Below are positions 1-9,842 of a stretch of 64,000 nt of DNA, in pieces. The stretch is from NCBI GenBank assembly GCA_027489965.1, contig JAIXZA010000162.1, forward strand, positions 62,001-126,000, written 5' to 3'. The notes beneath the pieces are model-generated. The model was not told the DNA's origin and did not search any database. It saw nothing but the letters and a program-made list of their open reading frames with translations. Each line of letters opens with the position of its first letter. Positions within the stretch are counted from its first letter, which is position 1. This stretch comes from Verrucomicrobiaceae bacterium (GTDB lineage Bacteria > Verrucomicrobiota > Verrucomicrobiia > Verrucomicrobiales > Verrucomicrobiaceae). The position numbers and the translations under genes were made by a program.

Positions 1-208
1 CAGGTTTTAACGACCGCACTAAGATACGTAACTGAACTAATTTTGGTTTTGGGCACGCCGGATAGGCAATTCGGCGATCAAGGGGTGATCATTTCAGACA
101 GGATCCAAGATCCGAACTTAATGGCAGGGCCATGATCCAGGGATTCATCTATTTTGTAATGGCAGCTACTGTCCAGATCTGACACATTCTTCGACGATCA
201 CTCCTCCT

Positions 209-901
209 ATGTCAGCCTTTACTCTCACGGAATTCGCCCATCAAACTTCGCAAAAAGACGCCACGAACGATGCCTTTGAACTCGAATCCCCCAACATGCT
301 AGAGGTGCGTCTGGATGGTCGTGTCTGGACGAAGATGGGCACCATGATCGCTTATTATGGCGATGTTCAGTTCAAGCGGGAAGGTGCCTTTGAAAATGGC
401 CTCGGGCATTTCCTGAAAAAGGCTGTGAGTAGTGAAGGAACAACTCTGACCAAAGCAGAAGGCCAAGGCAGGCTCTATCTCGCCGATAACGCCAAACGCA
501 TCACCGTATTGCGACTCAGTGGCGACTCCATCATTGTGAATGGCAATGACGTGCTGGCCTTTGAAAGCACCATCAAGCATGAGATCACGATGATGAAAAA
601 GATCAGCGGCATGATGAGTGGCGGCCTGTTTAACGTGAAGCTCAGCGGCACAGGTCTCATTGCCTTTACCAGTCATGGCCCGCCTTTGACCCTCATCGTC
701 TCTCCATCACACCCACTCACCTGTGATCCCAATGCCACCGTGGCGTGGAGTGCGGGACTTAAAACGGAGCTGAAAAGTGCCATTAGCTTCAAGACCCTCA
801 TCGGCCGTGGCAGTGGCGAAACTTTTCAGCAGCGTTTTAGCGGAGAGGGAATCGTCGTCGTGCAGCCATACGAGGAAGTCATCCACGCAGGCACAAGGTA
901 A
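209..901 (+). CDS. AIM24 family protein
   Basis: The 230-residue product matches the AIM24/TIGR00266 family of bacterial beta-rich proteins. Recognisable features are the early 'MLEVRLDGRVWTKMGTMIAY' stretch, a glycine-rich centre and the closing 'SGEGIVVVQPYEE' segment typical of the family end. No signal peptide or membrane segment is visible, so a cytoplasmic location is inferred. The biochemical function of the family in bacteria is not established. The length is normal. It stands alone on the + strand and converges on the large gene that ends at 904, only 2 bases away, so both may share termination. The ATG at 209 begins the family match. Confidence 0.85.
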   Translation: MSAFTLTEFAHQTSQKDATNDAFELESPNMLEVRLDGRVWTKMGTMIAYYGDVQFKREGAFENGLGHFLKKAVSSEGTTLTKAEGQGRLYLADNAKRITVLRLSGDSIIVNGNDVLAFESTIKHEITMMKKISGMMSGGLFNVKLSGTGLIAFTSHGPPLTLIVSPSHPLTCDPNATVAWSAGLKTELKSAISFKTLIGRGSGETFQQRFSGEGIVVVQPYEEVIHAGTR

Positions 902-903
902 GG

Positions 904-3900
904 CTACGGGAGTTTGATCAGTTTTACCCGCCCCGTGAGGATGGGCGTGCTAGCTGCTGACGGCATCGGAGAGGTGTTGGCATCAGGCAGCTGCGGCAGC
1001 TTAAATTGACCGACGCCTTGATAATCTCCTGTGGCTATGGAGTCGCTCTTGAAGCTGGGTATGATCAGGCCATCATAGGCGATGGGGCTGCGCTTGATGG
1101 GGATTTCATTGACGGACTCAGATAGATCTAAAGTGCCACTGAATAGACCCGTAGCAGGAGTGATCTTCAGTTTGGTGAAATAGTCCGAAGGATATTGAAA
1201 AGAATTGTAGGCATAAGCTGATCCATTGGCCTCGATCTCGAAGACTGAGCCAACAGCGGAACCGCTATCGATTCCAGCTTGGCTAAAGGAGATTTCCGCG
1301 TTGCCCGTATTGGAGACATCCTCGAGATCCATAACGATTTGGCCACTTGCTGGCGCGAGGTATTTTCCACCGCTGATTTCCAGCGCGCTCGGGAACCAGC
1401 CATCGGTGTATTCACGTGTGGAGGTGAGGCTCGGAAGCCTACCCCAGGAGGCATCCGTGAAGTCTTCCACGGTTGAGTCTGCATAGCTGGGTGCCGAGCC
1501 GCCGAGGGTGATCTTGGGGATGGCCATGAATGAGCCGCGATCTTTGTTGATGACGTTGTAAGCAACGGTGGTGCCATCAGTGTTGATGACGCTGCTTCCA
1601 GTCAGGGCACTGCCGTCACCCAACTTACCCGCGAAGGTAGTGACGCCTGCTGGAGTGACGGTGGCAATGCCATAACCTGCACCTTGGGGCAGGCTCAGAT
1701 CTCCGGCAGTCACAGATGGCTGCATGATGGCAAAGTGGTATCTGCCTGCATAGGGCGCTGGAGTGAGGTGTCTGGTCCATGTTTTGAAGCTGGCTGTTGC
1801 GGGCACCGCGCCACTGGGGGATGGCACGCTAGCAGTGATGGTGCCCAAGCCACTAGCACCCGAGCGGGAGGAGTCATAATCTAGGGTGATTGTCACTGTA
1901 TTGATCCCACTCAGGAAGGTGGCTGAAGCGGTGGCTGTTGTGGCGGTGGCTGCGGTGATTTGACCAGTGAATCTCTGGGTCGCTCCACCGACGATGTAGC
2001 TGCCGGAAAAGACGCCAGTGCCGGCAAAGCTGAACTGCATGCGGCCACCAAAGAAGTTATTAACCGTCTCTTCGCGGTCGATGAGGCCAATACTTGTACC
2101 GATGAGTCCCGCAGGCAATGCGTTTACCTTGAGTGGCACGGTCACCGTGGTGCTGCCTTTACCATTAGTGGCGGTAATGGTGACTTGTCTGGTGCCGACG
2201 ATGCTAGCTAGCCCAGTGATCTGAAATTGGTGATTGCCTAGATCCACCAGACGCAGGCCTAATGGTAATCCAGTTGCAGCCCAGGAAGTTACTTTCGTGC
2301 TATTGGCTGCTGAAAAAGTGGCTGATTGGTAGGAAACACCAATAGTGGCATCGGCAAAAGTGATCGTGGGTAACTCGGGCTTAACAGACGCGGTGCCAAC
2401 ATTCCAGGTGGTTCCAGACGGTGTATCGCCGACGCTGCTAGACGGCAGTCCGACTTTGCAAACGTACTCACCTGCATTGGCACCGAGTGAGGAGATTTTC
2501 AGCGAGCGGTTGTTGTTGCTGAAGACGAACTCATTGCCCGGCGTAACAGCCGTGGATGATCCGTCTTTAAACCAATTGACTGCACAGTTGCTGGAGGCCG
2601 CCTGAGTGATGGTCGTTTCAAGAGGTGTTCTAGCCGCATCGACATAAACGGCACGAGTCGCCACTTCATAGACACCGACACGGGCAGCAATGGAGGGCTG
2701 GGTGCCGACGGGGTTACTGATATTGCAGGCGTAGCTACCGCCATCGGTGATCTGAACAGATTTCACTTCATAAAGGGGGTTAGTAGCTTTCGGGATGCTT
2801 CTCCCGTCCTTCGTCCATTGATAGGACACGGGCCCACTGCCTGCGGAAAGAGCCACGCTGAGGGTCAAAGAACTGCCCACGGGCAGCAGACGATCAGCCG
2901 GCTCGTTCGAAATGATCAGGGCTTCATCGTTATCCTGAATAGTCATTACATGAGCGGCTGTAATTCCCGCTGTGACTGTGCTTGGCAGCGCGCCAAATGA
3001 CAAAGTGAAAGTTTCTGGCCCTTCGGCACGGAAGTCTCCTCGAATAGTGATCGGCACAAATTTAGCCAGCTCACCCGGCCTGAAGACCACTTGCAAGGGA
3101 GTGGCCAAAGTCACATCAGCAAGTGGCCCCATCAGCGCCATGCCAACAGATCCGCTCGTATTCAACGGCACAGTGACCGTCGTAGCGGCGGCTTTGCTCA
3201 GGCGCACGAGCACATTGGCGATGGTTTTGTCGATTTCTGGCTGAGTCGAGCTTCCGGTGTCAAAGAAGATCTCTGGCGAGGCTGTAGCAAGGCTACCGCT
3301 CGCGAGGATGGTGCCCTGATCACCCAGCGCTAGCAGCGTATTCCCAAGCGCAAGACCATTGAGTGGCAGTGTGGTTTTTGTCACACGTTCTTTCCAAGAC
3401 AGGCCATCAAAAGAATGCAGGACAGTGCCCACGCCAGTCGCACAAACAAACTCGTCACCTGTCCAAAGGACGTCATTCAGGGCTAGAGAGTCAAAATTCC
3501 CGTCAAGTAACTCAGGCACATTCGTAGCGGTGTTCCAAGCCATCGCATCAGTCGAGCGCCAGATGTCTCGTGACTCTCCCACAGCTACCCATTGAAAGCC
3601 GGACCAAGCAACCGCGTAAAGATCTCTTTCTCGGGCGGGGTTCGGGCCATTAGCAGAGGTGGAAACCGGCGCAGACCAGCTCACCGCGTCTGAGGAGGTC
3701 ATGATAAGACCATCTCTACCTACGGCCACGAACAGACTACCATTCCAAGCAATGCCTTCCAGGGGAGTGATCGTGCGGATGGTCCGGCGCGTCCAACGAT
3801 TGCCATCTGGAGAGGTCAGCACGATGCTACCCGCAGGCCCGACAGATAACCAATCGTCCTGATTCTGACCACCGACGGCCACGAACTGGTTCCCCGCCCA

Positions 3901-6822
3901 GATGACCTGCTTCAAATCGAGCGTGCCACCGGGTTGCGTCTTTGGGCTCCAACTTGTGCCATTGTTGGATGTTAGGATCACACCCAGTGGTCCCACAGCA
4001 GCAAAGACACTGCCAGACCAGGCGACACTGTGCAGCCCTCCTTGTTTGATGGGTAGCTTTTGCTCTGTCCAAGTCGTGCCATTCGGAGAGGTGTAGGCAA
4101 AAGGAGAGTCTTTGGCCACAGCAACAAATTGACTGCCAGACCAAACCGCTGCGCTCATGCGGGTAAAGGAGTCAAAACCCTCGCTACGCGGAGTCCAATT
4201 GATCCCATCGGTCGAAGTAAAAATGCTGTGAGATCCAGCGGCGATGTAAGTCGTGCCGGTCCAGAGGATCTCGTCTAAGTAGCCTCTAATAGGAGCAGCT
4301 CTCTGCGTCCAAGGAAAGCCTGCGGCCGAAGTGCAGGTAGAGACAGTGCCAGAGCCGACAGCAACAATTTTACTCCCCGTCCAGACCCCTGTGACGGCAG
4401 GGCCAACGCTGCCCAGAGCACGGGCTATCCAGGCCACTCCGTCCGTGGAGGTATAAACGTTTTTACCGTTGTATTCAAAAGCCACTAATGTCGTGCCGGT
4501 CCAAATAACATCCGTAAGCTCTACATTGGATAAAGCACTGCTGCGGTCTGACCAAATTCTGCCATCCTCCGAGGTTAAGATCAGAGGAGCTATCGTTGTC
4601 GTCCGCGAATTGGGGTCATATTTGAAGTGGGTGCCCACGGCAGCCCATTTCGTGCCACCCATCGACACGAGGCCGCTAGGAGTGCCCTTCGTGCTATTGG
4701 GAACAGATCTCTTTTCCCAGCGCACGCCGTCTGTAGAAGCTAAGAACACGGGACGATCTGAATAATCCACGCCAAGAGCCAAGAACTCTGAACCAGCATA
4801 AACTAAGTTGGTCCAATTCACTGAAAAAGCCTCTGGTATCTCTCTCTTGATCCACGTGCCCCCACTGTCTGTGGAGCGGATGATCGAGCCGTCAGACTCA
4901 CTGATGCCGATGAGAATTCCAGTGCCATACGCCACATCTTTGACAGCCTTGTTGCTGCCCGTATGCTTCTCCGACCAAGTGGCCCCTTGATCCGCAGAAA
5001 CGAGTGCTTTGCCACCGCCATTCACCAAGACTAGGCTCTGTGAAACTGACATCGCCATTCCTCTAAGATCAGGGCTACTCGGGCGGGGCTGGTTCAGTGC
5101 CCAGCGGCGGCCGATCTGTGTAGCCGGATCATCGTCGTTGATATTGACCGCGTATTTGACGCGGTCTCCCAGGCCGCTTTGCACTGAGCTAGGAAGCGTC
5201 CCCATTTCGATCAAGATGTCCTCATCGCTGCTTTCTTCGACTTCGTCATTCACGATTGTCATGCTGATGGTGTGCAAAGTTTCTCGAGGATTAAAAGTCA
5301 CTGATGTCGGCAATCCTGTGTAGTCACTCGGCGAAGTCGCAGATCCAGTAATGGTAAGAGGAATCGTCACAGCGCTTGTGATCGGCCAAGATAACTCTAT
5401 CCCAACGGAAACGGTGCCGACACTCTCTGCCACAGTATTGCCTGGGTCTGTTCGCAGACTGAAGCTCACCAGAGGCGGCGCATCTCCATCGATAATCGTG
5501 ATGGTTTGTTCCTTTGGCGCTTTCACCCACACACCTGCCGTCGCTCCTAGGGTGACGATCATCTGCTCTTCATCATCAAAGGTGCCCTCCACCACACTAT
5601 CATTGATCAGCTCGATTTCCACGATCTGGGCTGACTCACCGACGCCAAAATACACAGGTCCAGGAGCCGTGTAGTCGCTCCCCTCAGTCGCCGTGCCTGT
5701 GACTACGAGAGGAATGCTCAGCGCCTGTGTCGTAGGTTTGGAAAGATAGACCGTCACCTTTGCCATGCCATCACTTTCCAGCACCTTGCTATCTCCGGTG
5801 CCTACACTCACTGTCGGCAGTAAGTCACTGCTGAGCACGATACCGCTGGAGCCCACAGCTAGGACTTGGGTGCCATCCCAGACCATCGACCCCAAAGCGT
5901 CTGTGAAGCCTGTTTCTTGAGTTTTCCAGGTGATCCCATCCAGCGAAGTGAGCGCTGATCCGCCGTCGGTCACCGCCACAAAATTACTGCCCGTCCAGAC
6001 AACACTTGTGACGCTGGAAATACCAGAAACCGCCCGCCTTGTCCAGGCGATGCCATTGGGCGAAGTCCAGATTTCAGAGAACAAAGAGCCTGAGGAAGTG
6101 AATCCAAGACCAGCAGTCACGATGAGAGAGCTATTTTGAGTCACCGAGTTAAAACTATTGTTTGCCATGGCTGCAACCGTGCGGCGGGTCCAGGTCGTGC
6201 CATTTGGAGAGGTGTAGAGGGTGCCGTAATCACCGACGGCCACCCATTGAGAACTTGTGTAAGTCACCGCATTCAGCCCACTCGCCGTCGAGGTCGAAGG
6301 CAAGGTCTGCTGAGTCCAAGTCACGCCACTATCGGTGGAAAGATAAATCACGGGGCTGAAGCCACTTCCGTTAAAAGAGTTCCCGACGGCCACCACATTA
6401 TTCCCAGAGCGTGCGAGCCCCCGCATACTGGCAGCCGGAAACGGGTCCGTCACAGCCCAGGCGCTACCATTCGCATTCGTAGAAGTGGCTAATTGGCCGT
6501 CAGTCACTGCTAAAAACTGACTGCCATTCCAGACAATGCTTTTTGGGGTGCCACTGAGTCCTGTCGAAACGACCGTCCAAACATCCCCGCTCGTGGAAGT
6601 TTCGACATTGCCAGAACTTCTAAAGTCTTCACTGGCAGCGACAAACACACTGCCAGAAAAAGCCAATGCCGAGCGTAAATTCGTAACTCCAACGGTAGAA
6701 CGATCCACCCAATCCTTCCCGATCTGAGCCAGCGCTGATGCGCCGCTGATGGAAAATAAGGCCAGATAAAAACAAGGAACTGCTTTTCCAAGGAACGAAG
6801 GGACCATAAATCGTGTTTTCAT
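904..6822 (-). CDS. giant secreted protein with propeller-like repeats, Calx-beta and Ig-like domains
   Basis: A secreted protein of about 1970 residues. I start it at the ATG at 6822, which gives a classical signal peptide (MKTRF..., a hydrophobic run, then ASALAQ); a GTG at 6870 would add 16 residues. Two long blocks of repeats of the form 'W.G..FVAVG....I.TS.DG..W' look like sialidase/PSII-stability-factor-type beta-propeller blades (roughly residues 50-340 and 580-1230). Between and after them lie three Calx-beta-like domains (approximately 345-450, 455-565, 1240-1340). Two Ig-like segments follow (around 1350-1520) and a putative-Ig (He_PIG) domain (around 1530-1615). The last 350 residues resemble the end of the neighbouring protein at 7229-9190. 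No membrane anchor or sorting motif is obvious. The role is unknown; adhesion or surface display is inference. Confidence 0.8.
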   Translation of the reverse strand: MKTRFMVPSFLGKAVPCFYLALFSISGASALAQIGKDWVDRSTVGVTNLRSALAFSGSVFVAASEDFRSSGNVETSTSGDVWTVVSTGLSGTPKSIVWNGSQFLAVTDGQLATSTNANGSAWAVTDPFPAASMRGLARSGNNVVAVGNSFNGSGFSPVIYLSTDSGVTWTQQTLPSTSTASGLNAVTYTSSQWVAVGDYGTLYTSPNGTTWTRRTVAAMANNSFNSVTQNSSLIVTAGLGFTSSGSLFSEIWTSPNGIAWTRRAVSGISSVTSVVWTGSNFVAVTDGGSALTSLDGITWKTQETGFTDALGSMVWDGTQVLAVGSSGIVLSSDLLPTVSVGTGDSKVLESDGMAKVTVYLSKPTTQALSIPLVVTGTATEGSDYTAPGPVYFGVGESAQIVEIELINDSVVEGTFDDEEQMIVTLGATAGVWVKAPKEQTITIIDGDAPPLVSFSLRTDPGNTVAESVGTVSVGIELSWPITSAVTIPLTITGSATSPSDYTGLPTSVTFNPRETLHTISMTIVNDEVEESSDEDILIEMGTLPSSVQSGLGDRVKYAVNINDDDPATQIGRRWALNQPRPSSPDLRGMAMSVSQSLVLVNGGGKALVSADQGATWSEKHTGSNKAVKDVAYGTGILIGISESDGSIIRSTDSGGTWIKREIPEAFSVNWTNLVYAGSEFLALGVDYSDRPVFLASTDGVRWEKRSVPNSTKGTPSGLVSMGGTKWAAVGTHFKYDPNSRTTTIAPLILTSEDGRIWSDRSSALSNVELTDVIWTGTTLVAFEYNGKNVYTSTDGVAWIARALGSVGPAVTGVWTGSKIVAVGSGTVSTCTSAAGFPWTQRAAPIRGYLDEILWTGTTYIAAGSHSIFTSTDGINWTPRSEGFDSFTRMSAAVWSGSQFVAVAKDSPFAYTSPNGTTWTEQKLPIKQGGLHSVAWSGSVFAAVGPLGVILTSNNGTSWSPKTQPGGTLDLKQVIWAGNQFVAVGGQNQDDWLSVGPAGSIVLTSPDGNRWTRRTIRTITPLEGIAWNGSLFVAVGRDGLIMTSSDAVSWSAPVSTSANGPNPARERDLYAVAWSGFQWVAVGESRDIWRSTDAMAWNTATNVPELLDGNFDSLALNDVLWTGDEFVCATGVGTVLHSFDGLSWKERVTKTTLPLNGLALGNTLLALGDQGTILASGSLATASPEIFFDTGSSTQPEIDKTIANVLVRLSKAAATTVTVPLNTSGSVGMALMGPLADVTLATPLQVVFRPGELAKFVPITIRGDFRAEGPETFTLSFGALPSTVTAGITAAHVMTIQDNDEALIISNEPADRLLPVGSSLTLSVALSAGSGPVSYQWTKDGRSIPKATNPLYEVKSVQITDGGSYACNISNPVGTQPSIAARVGVYEVATRAVYVDAARTPLETTITQAASSNCAVNWFKDGSSTAVTPGNEFVFSNNNRSLKISSLGANAGEYVCKVGLPSSSVGDTPSGTTWNVGTASVKPELPTITFADATIGVSYQSATFSAANSTKVTSWAATGLPLGLRLVDLGNHQFQITGLASIVGTRQVTITATNGKGSTTVTVPLKVNALPAGLIGTSIGLIDREETVNNFFGGRMQFSFAGTGVFSGSYIVGGATQRFTGQITAATATTATASATFLSGINTVTITLDYDSSRSGASGLGTITASVPSPSGAVPATASFKTWTRHLTPAPYAGRYHFAIMQPSVTAGDLSLPQGAGYGIATVTPAGVTTFAGKLGDGSALTGSSVINTDGTTVAYNVINKDRGSFMAIPKITLGGSAPSYADSTVEDFTDASWGRLPSLTSTREYTDGWFPSALEISGGKYLAPASGQIVMDLEDVSNTGNAEISFSQAGIDSGSAVGSVFEIEANGSAYAYNSFQYPSDYFTKLKITPATGLFSGTLDLSESVNEIPIKRSPIAYDGLIIPSFKSDSIATGDYQGVGQFKLPQLPDANTSPMPSAASTPILTGRVKLIKLP

Positions 6823-7228
6823 AAAGAGGAGTAAAAGGCTTACCCGCCTAGATATCATCGAAACACGCACAGTAAAATCAATACTCCCAGGCGGCTAAAT
6901 CAGCTCAGCTTAAATCGGGGTTACCCCCTCTCTGAATCAGGCCTCTTTGTTGAACGTTACACGACAATCGAAAATCGTTGAGTTGCACCAGAGCCCAGTT
7001 TCACAAAGCTTCTTTGACTCGATGCGGCTGTGTCTAGGGTGGCACTGCCCGAAAAGCGACAAAGCCTTGTGGAATCCATGACGGATGCAAATCGGCGGTC
7101 AGCCATTCGCGCTTTAAGGTTGAAAGGCCTTGAACCTTGAACAAGGCACGCAGCCCTTCATACCTGCGCCCGCCTTGCCTCCACAGCCTTTCCATCTTAC
7201 TCGCAACGAAATTCATGAAGAACCCAGA
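6823..7228. repeat. intergenic region carrying dispersed repeat copy A
   Basis: This stretch of about 400 bases has no convincing gene. Positions 6974-7054 align without gaps, at about 80 percent identity over 81 bases, to 33509-33589, and most differences are transitions. The element probably continues to about 7216, where the minus strand has a 60-codon open frame (7034-7216). I regard that frame as part of the repeat rather than a gene, because it has no start context or family resemblance. The copy lies between two divergently decaying-free genes of the same strand and interrupts nothing visible. Confidence 0.55.
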
Positions 7229-9190
7229 TTAAAGATCAAAGGTAGCGCCGATCCAAACTTGGCCAGAAACCAACCCAGAGGGCAGAGTTCCCTTGGGCGG
7301 CGGAGCTAGGAAGAAACCTTCGCCATGGGGGACTTCATTATTGGGAAACATCATGCCACGGAAGCCAACGATGCGGCGTGGATCATCCAGAGTCACTTGG
7401 CCCGTGAAGAAGCCTGTAGGCGCGTAGAAGCTGACCCTTAGATTGCTGGGATTAGGCCGCGCAAACAGAGCCGTATGAGCAGCGGAGAGCGTGAAATCTG
7501 CATCGACGAAAGCCGTGGAATCTTCCAAATCACGACCTGCTGCGGAGAGTGAGAGGTAAGCGTTGTTAGGTCTGGACTCCATGTAAGGCAGCAGAAGCTG
7601 ACTCGCCTTGGGTGGTGTGTAAGGCGTCACATTAGCAGTAAGATTCCGGCTCCAGCCAGCTGGGGCTATGGGGTCTCTAGGATTGGCATCCCGATACCAC
7701 CAAACCGAGTACGGATTTAACACTTCATAGCGCGTCGGCGGCTTCATTTGGCCGATCAAAACATCCCGCCTAGCTTGGGGGATGAAGAAGGTAGGAATGG
7801 TCCCATCCGTGGTAACATAGCTACTAGCGGTCACCCCTTGGCCATCTGGCAAGGTGCCGACGAAGGTGGTAGAGAAGTTGGCATTGACTTGCAGGCTGCC
7901 AAAGCCCGTGCCGCGCAGCACATCTTCGGCCTCTATCACCTCGCCACTTTTTTCGGGTTGCAGCAGCACCACGTGACGCCCTGCTGGGTCGATATACGCA
8001 TCCCCTGTGCGGCGATAAACGACATCTAACATGGCAGAAGTGGTTTCGATTTCCCCATCAGGATCGGTCCATTCGAATAAGACAGCAACAGCGGGCTGCA
8101 GCGTCATTTTGAGATTCAATCCTTGAACCACGTTTTCTGCCCGAGCCACAAAAGCAGATTCATCCCCAGTGAATTTTCCACTCAGCCGAATGACACGAGA
8201 TTTAAAGGTCAGCTTGCAGGAAAAACCTCCGTTCGGAGTCACGGTCATCTCTCCTAAATAGCCACTCTGTCCATTGATAACTGGCAGTTGATAGAGTGTG
8301 CCACTGTAGGTTCTCGTGAAAAGGTCGATCTTGGATGACTCGACAAAGTAAATCTGCTGGAAGTGCGGGCTGGTGCCGTAGCCGTCAGACGTCCAGAGTT
8401 CTGCCTGGTAATCTCCAGCCACGGTGGGTGTGCCCGTGATGTCGCCCGTCGTGGCATTGATCGTGATGCCCGGCGGCAGTCCTTTGGCATGGAAGGTCAC
8501 GGGGATTTCATCGCTGGGTAGGTAGCCCTGTTCTAGATAAGCTTGGTTAAGCCTCATCCAGCGGACACGGTATGCGGTAGGTGCCCGTGGCTTGCCCACG
8601 GATTTGATGCGATAGCTAAAGCCAGAAGCTTCTGGACCCGATTCTCCCATCACCAGATACACGACGGCGGTTTGGATGCCCTGCGGCATTCGGTCGATTT
8701 GAAAGATTGGCTTTTGGTGGGAAGGCGTACTTTCATAACCGCTGCCGAGCCAAAAATACTTCAGTCCAGGCCCCCAGGCGTGGGGCTCAAGACGGATTGA
8801 TTTCCTCGCCTCTAGCGTGACCTCTTCAGTCCCTGTTTCATACACGGCGACCAAGAAAGGTGGCGACTCCCAGAATCCAAACGCATTCCTAGCCTTCAGT
8901 CGATAGGCACCCGCACTCTCTTTGGTGACTGCGGGCAAAGTGAGTGTCAGCGCGTCAGCATCACGCAGCAGACGTCCGTCCTTGGTCCAGGTGAAGGTCA
9001 TGGGTGAATCACTGGTCACACTTGCTATGAGACTGACTGAGCTGCCAAGCTGCGCCAGCTGATTGATCTCACCAAAATTGTGCCCTTCTGGCGCGGTGCC
9101 TTGAGCCATAGCCCATCCACCCTGAGAGAGCAGCATCCAAGCCAGCAAAAGATAACCGCTGTGTGTGAGTGAAAGAGAGCGGTGATTCAT
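7229..9190 (-). CDS. secreted Ig-like domain protein, paralogous C-terminus
   Basis: The 653-residue product has a signal peptide (MNHRSLSLTHSGYLLLAWML..., ending near WAMAQG). An Ig-like domain follows at about 40-120, with the 'FTWTKDGRLL' and 'SAGAYRLKARNAFG' strands typical of I-set repeats. A He_PIG-type domain lies at about 205-275, with 'GLPPGITINATTGDITGTP'. From about residue 290 the protein resembles the end of the giant protein at 904-6822, including a 'GTLPDGQGVTASSYVTTDGT' motif that matches 'GKLGDGSALTGSSVINTDGT' there. The function is unknown. It lies on the same strand as the giant protein, about 400 bases upstream of it, so the pair may be a duplicated family of exported proteins. 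Confidence 0.75.
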   Translation of the reverse strand: MNHRSLSLTHSGYLLLAWMLLSQGGWAMAQGTAPEGHNFGEINQLAQLGSSVSLIASVTSDSPMTFTWTKDGRLLRDADALTLTLPAVTKESAGAYRLKARNAFGFWESPPFLVAVYETGTEEVTLEARKSIRLEPHAWGPGLKYFWLGSGYESTPSHQKPIFQIDRMPQGIQTAVVYLVMGESGPEASGFSYRIKSVGKPRAPTAYRVRWMRLNQAYLEQGYLPSDEIPVTFHAKGLPPGITINATTGDITGTPTVAGDYQAELWTSDGYGTSPHFQQIYFVESSKIDLFTRTYSGTLYQLPVINGQSGYLGEMTVTPNGGFSCKLTFKSRVIRLSGKFTGDESAFVARAENVVQGLNLKMTLQPAVAVLFEWTDPDGEIETTSAMLDVVYRRTGDAYIDPAGRHVVLLQPEKSGEVIEAEDVLRGTGFGSLQVNANFSTTFVGTLPDGQGVTASSYVTTDGTIPTFFIPQARRDVLIGQMKPPTRYEVLNPYSVWWYRDANPRDPIAPAGWSRNLTANVTPYTPPKASQLLLPYMESRPNNAYLSLSAAGRDLEDSTAFVDADFTLSAAHTALFARPNPSNLRVSFYAPTGFFTGQVTLDDPRRIVGFRGMMFPNNEVPHGEGFFLAPPPKGTLPSGLVSGQVWIGATFDL

Positions 9191-9276
9191 CAGTAGTGGG
9201 CGGTTGATCAGATCACTTTGACAAAAGCGGTCCTATCCTGACAAGAAATCTTTGAGAATATTGAGCCTGCGGAATA

Positions 9277-9314
9277 AAAACGCCCGTTGAGACAGATATC
9301 TCAGCGGGCGTTTT
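9277..9314 (-). terminator. rho-independent terminator of the FKBP gene
   Basis: Arms 9281-9292 and 9299-9310 form a 12-bp stem with one wobble pair and a 6-base loop (CAGATA). On the minus strand the stem is followed by a run of T. It lies 22 bases beyond the stop codon of the FKBP gene. Confidence 0.85.
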
Positions 9315-9335
9315 GACGAGTTCTGGGAGATGAGA

Positions 9336-9731
9336 TTACTTCACCTTGATCAGCTCTACGACGAAGATCAGCGCCTCATTCGGGCCGATGTCGCGACCTG
9401 CACCACGGGAACCGTAGGCAAGCTTGGAAGGGATGAAGAAGCGGAACTTGGCGCCTTCTTTCATGAGCTGCACGCCTTCTGTCCAGCCAGCGATCACGCG
9501 GTTCAGGGGGAACTCGATGGACTCTTTCCGCTGATACGAGCTGTCAAACACTGTGCCTGTGATCAGGGTGCCTTCATAATGCACTTCGACCGTGTCCGTT
9601 GCCTTCGGGCTCTTGCCCGTGCCTTCGGTGAGAACGAGGTATTGCAGACCGCTGGCGGTCACTTGCACGCCTTCTTTCTTGGCGTTGTCTTCGAGAAATT
9701 TTTCACCTTTGGCGAGTGCGATGTCGGACAT
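9336..9731 (-). CDS. FKBP-type peptidyl-prolyl cis-trans isomerase
   Basis: A 131-residue FKBP-type prolyl isomerase that catalyses cis-trans isomerisation of X-Pro bonds. The N-terminal helix (EKFLEDNAKKEGV) and the 'GLQYLVLTEGTG' entry into the fold are typical of the FkpA/FklB/Mip branch. The catalytic domain spans about residues 25-131, with 'VHYEGTLITGTVFDSS', 'VIAGWTEGVQLMKEG' and 'IPSKLAYGSRGAG'. No signal peptide is present, so it is probably cytoplasmic, unlike periplasmic FkpA. It is transcribed alone, with its own terminator, and diverges from glpD. The length fits the FklB-like short form. Confidence 0.92.
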   Translation of the reverse strand: MSDIALAKGEKFLEDNAKKEGVQVTASGLQYLVLTEGTGKSPKATDTVEVHYEGTLITGTVFDSSYQRKESIEFPLNRVIAGWTEGVQLMKEGAKFRFFIPSKLAYGSRGAGRDIGPNEALIFVVELIKVK

Positions 9732-9842
9732 GAATTTTGTTTGGATTGGGGTTTAGGGCACGCAGGCTAGCCACTTATCACCCAGCATCAAGCGAGAGGA
9801 TTTATCTCGCTCAAAGCGCCCGCCAACTGCTAGACTCACCTC

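Noticed and set aside
1..208. Partial gene at the left edge
   Set aside because: The first 208 bases have stops in all frames I checked and no motif, so I see only intergenic sequence.
7034..7216. 60-residue minus-strand gene
   Set aside because: It lies in a dispersed repeat, with no domain, start context or neighbour support.
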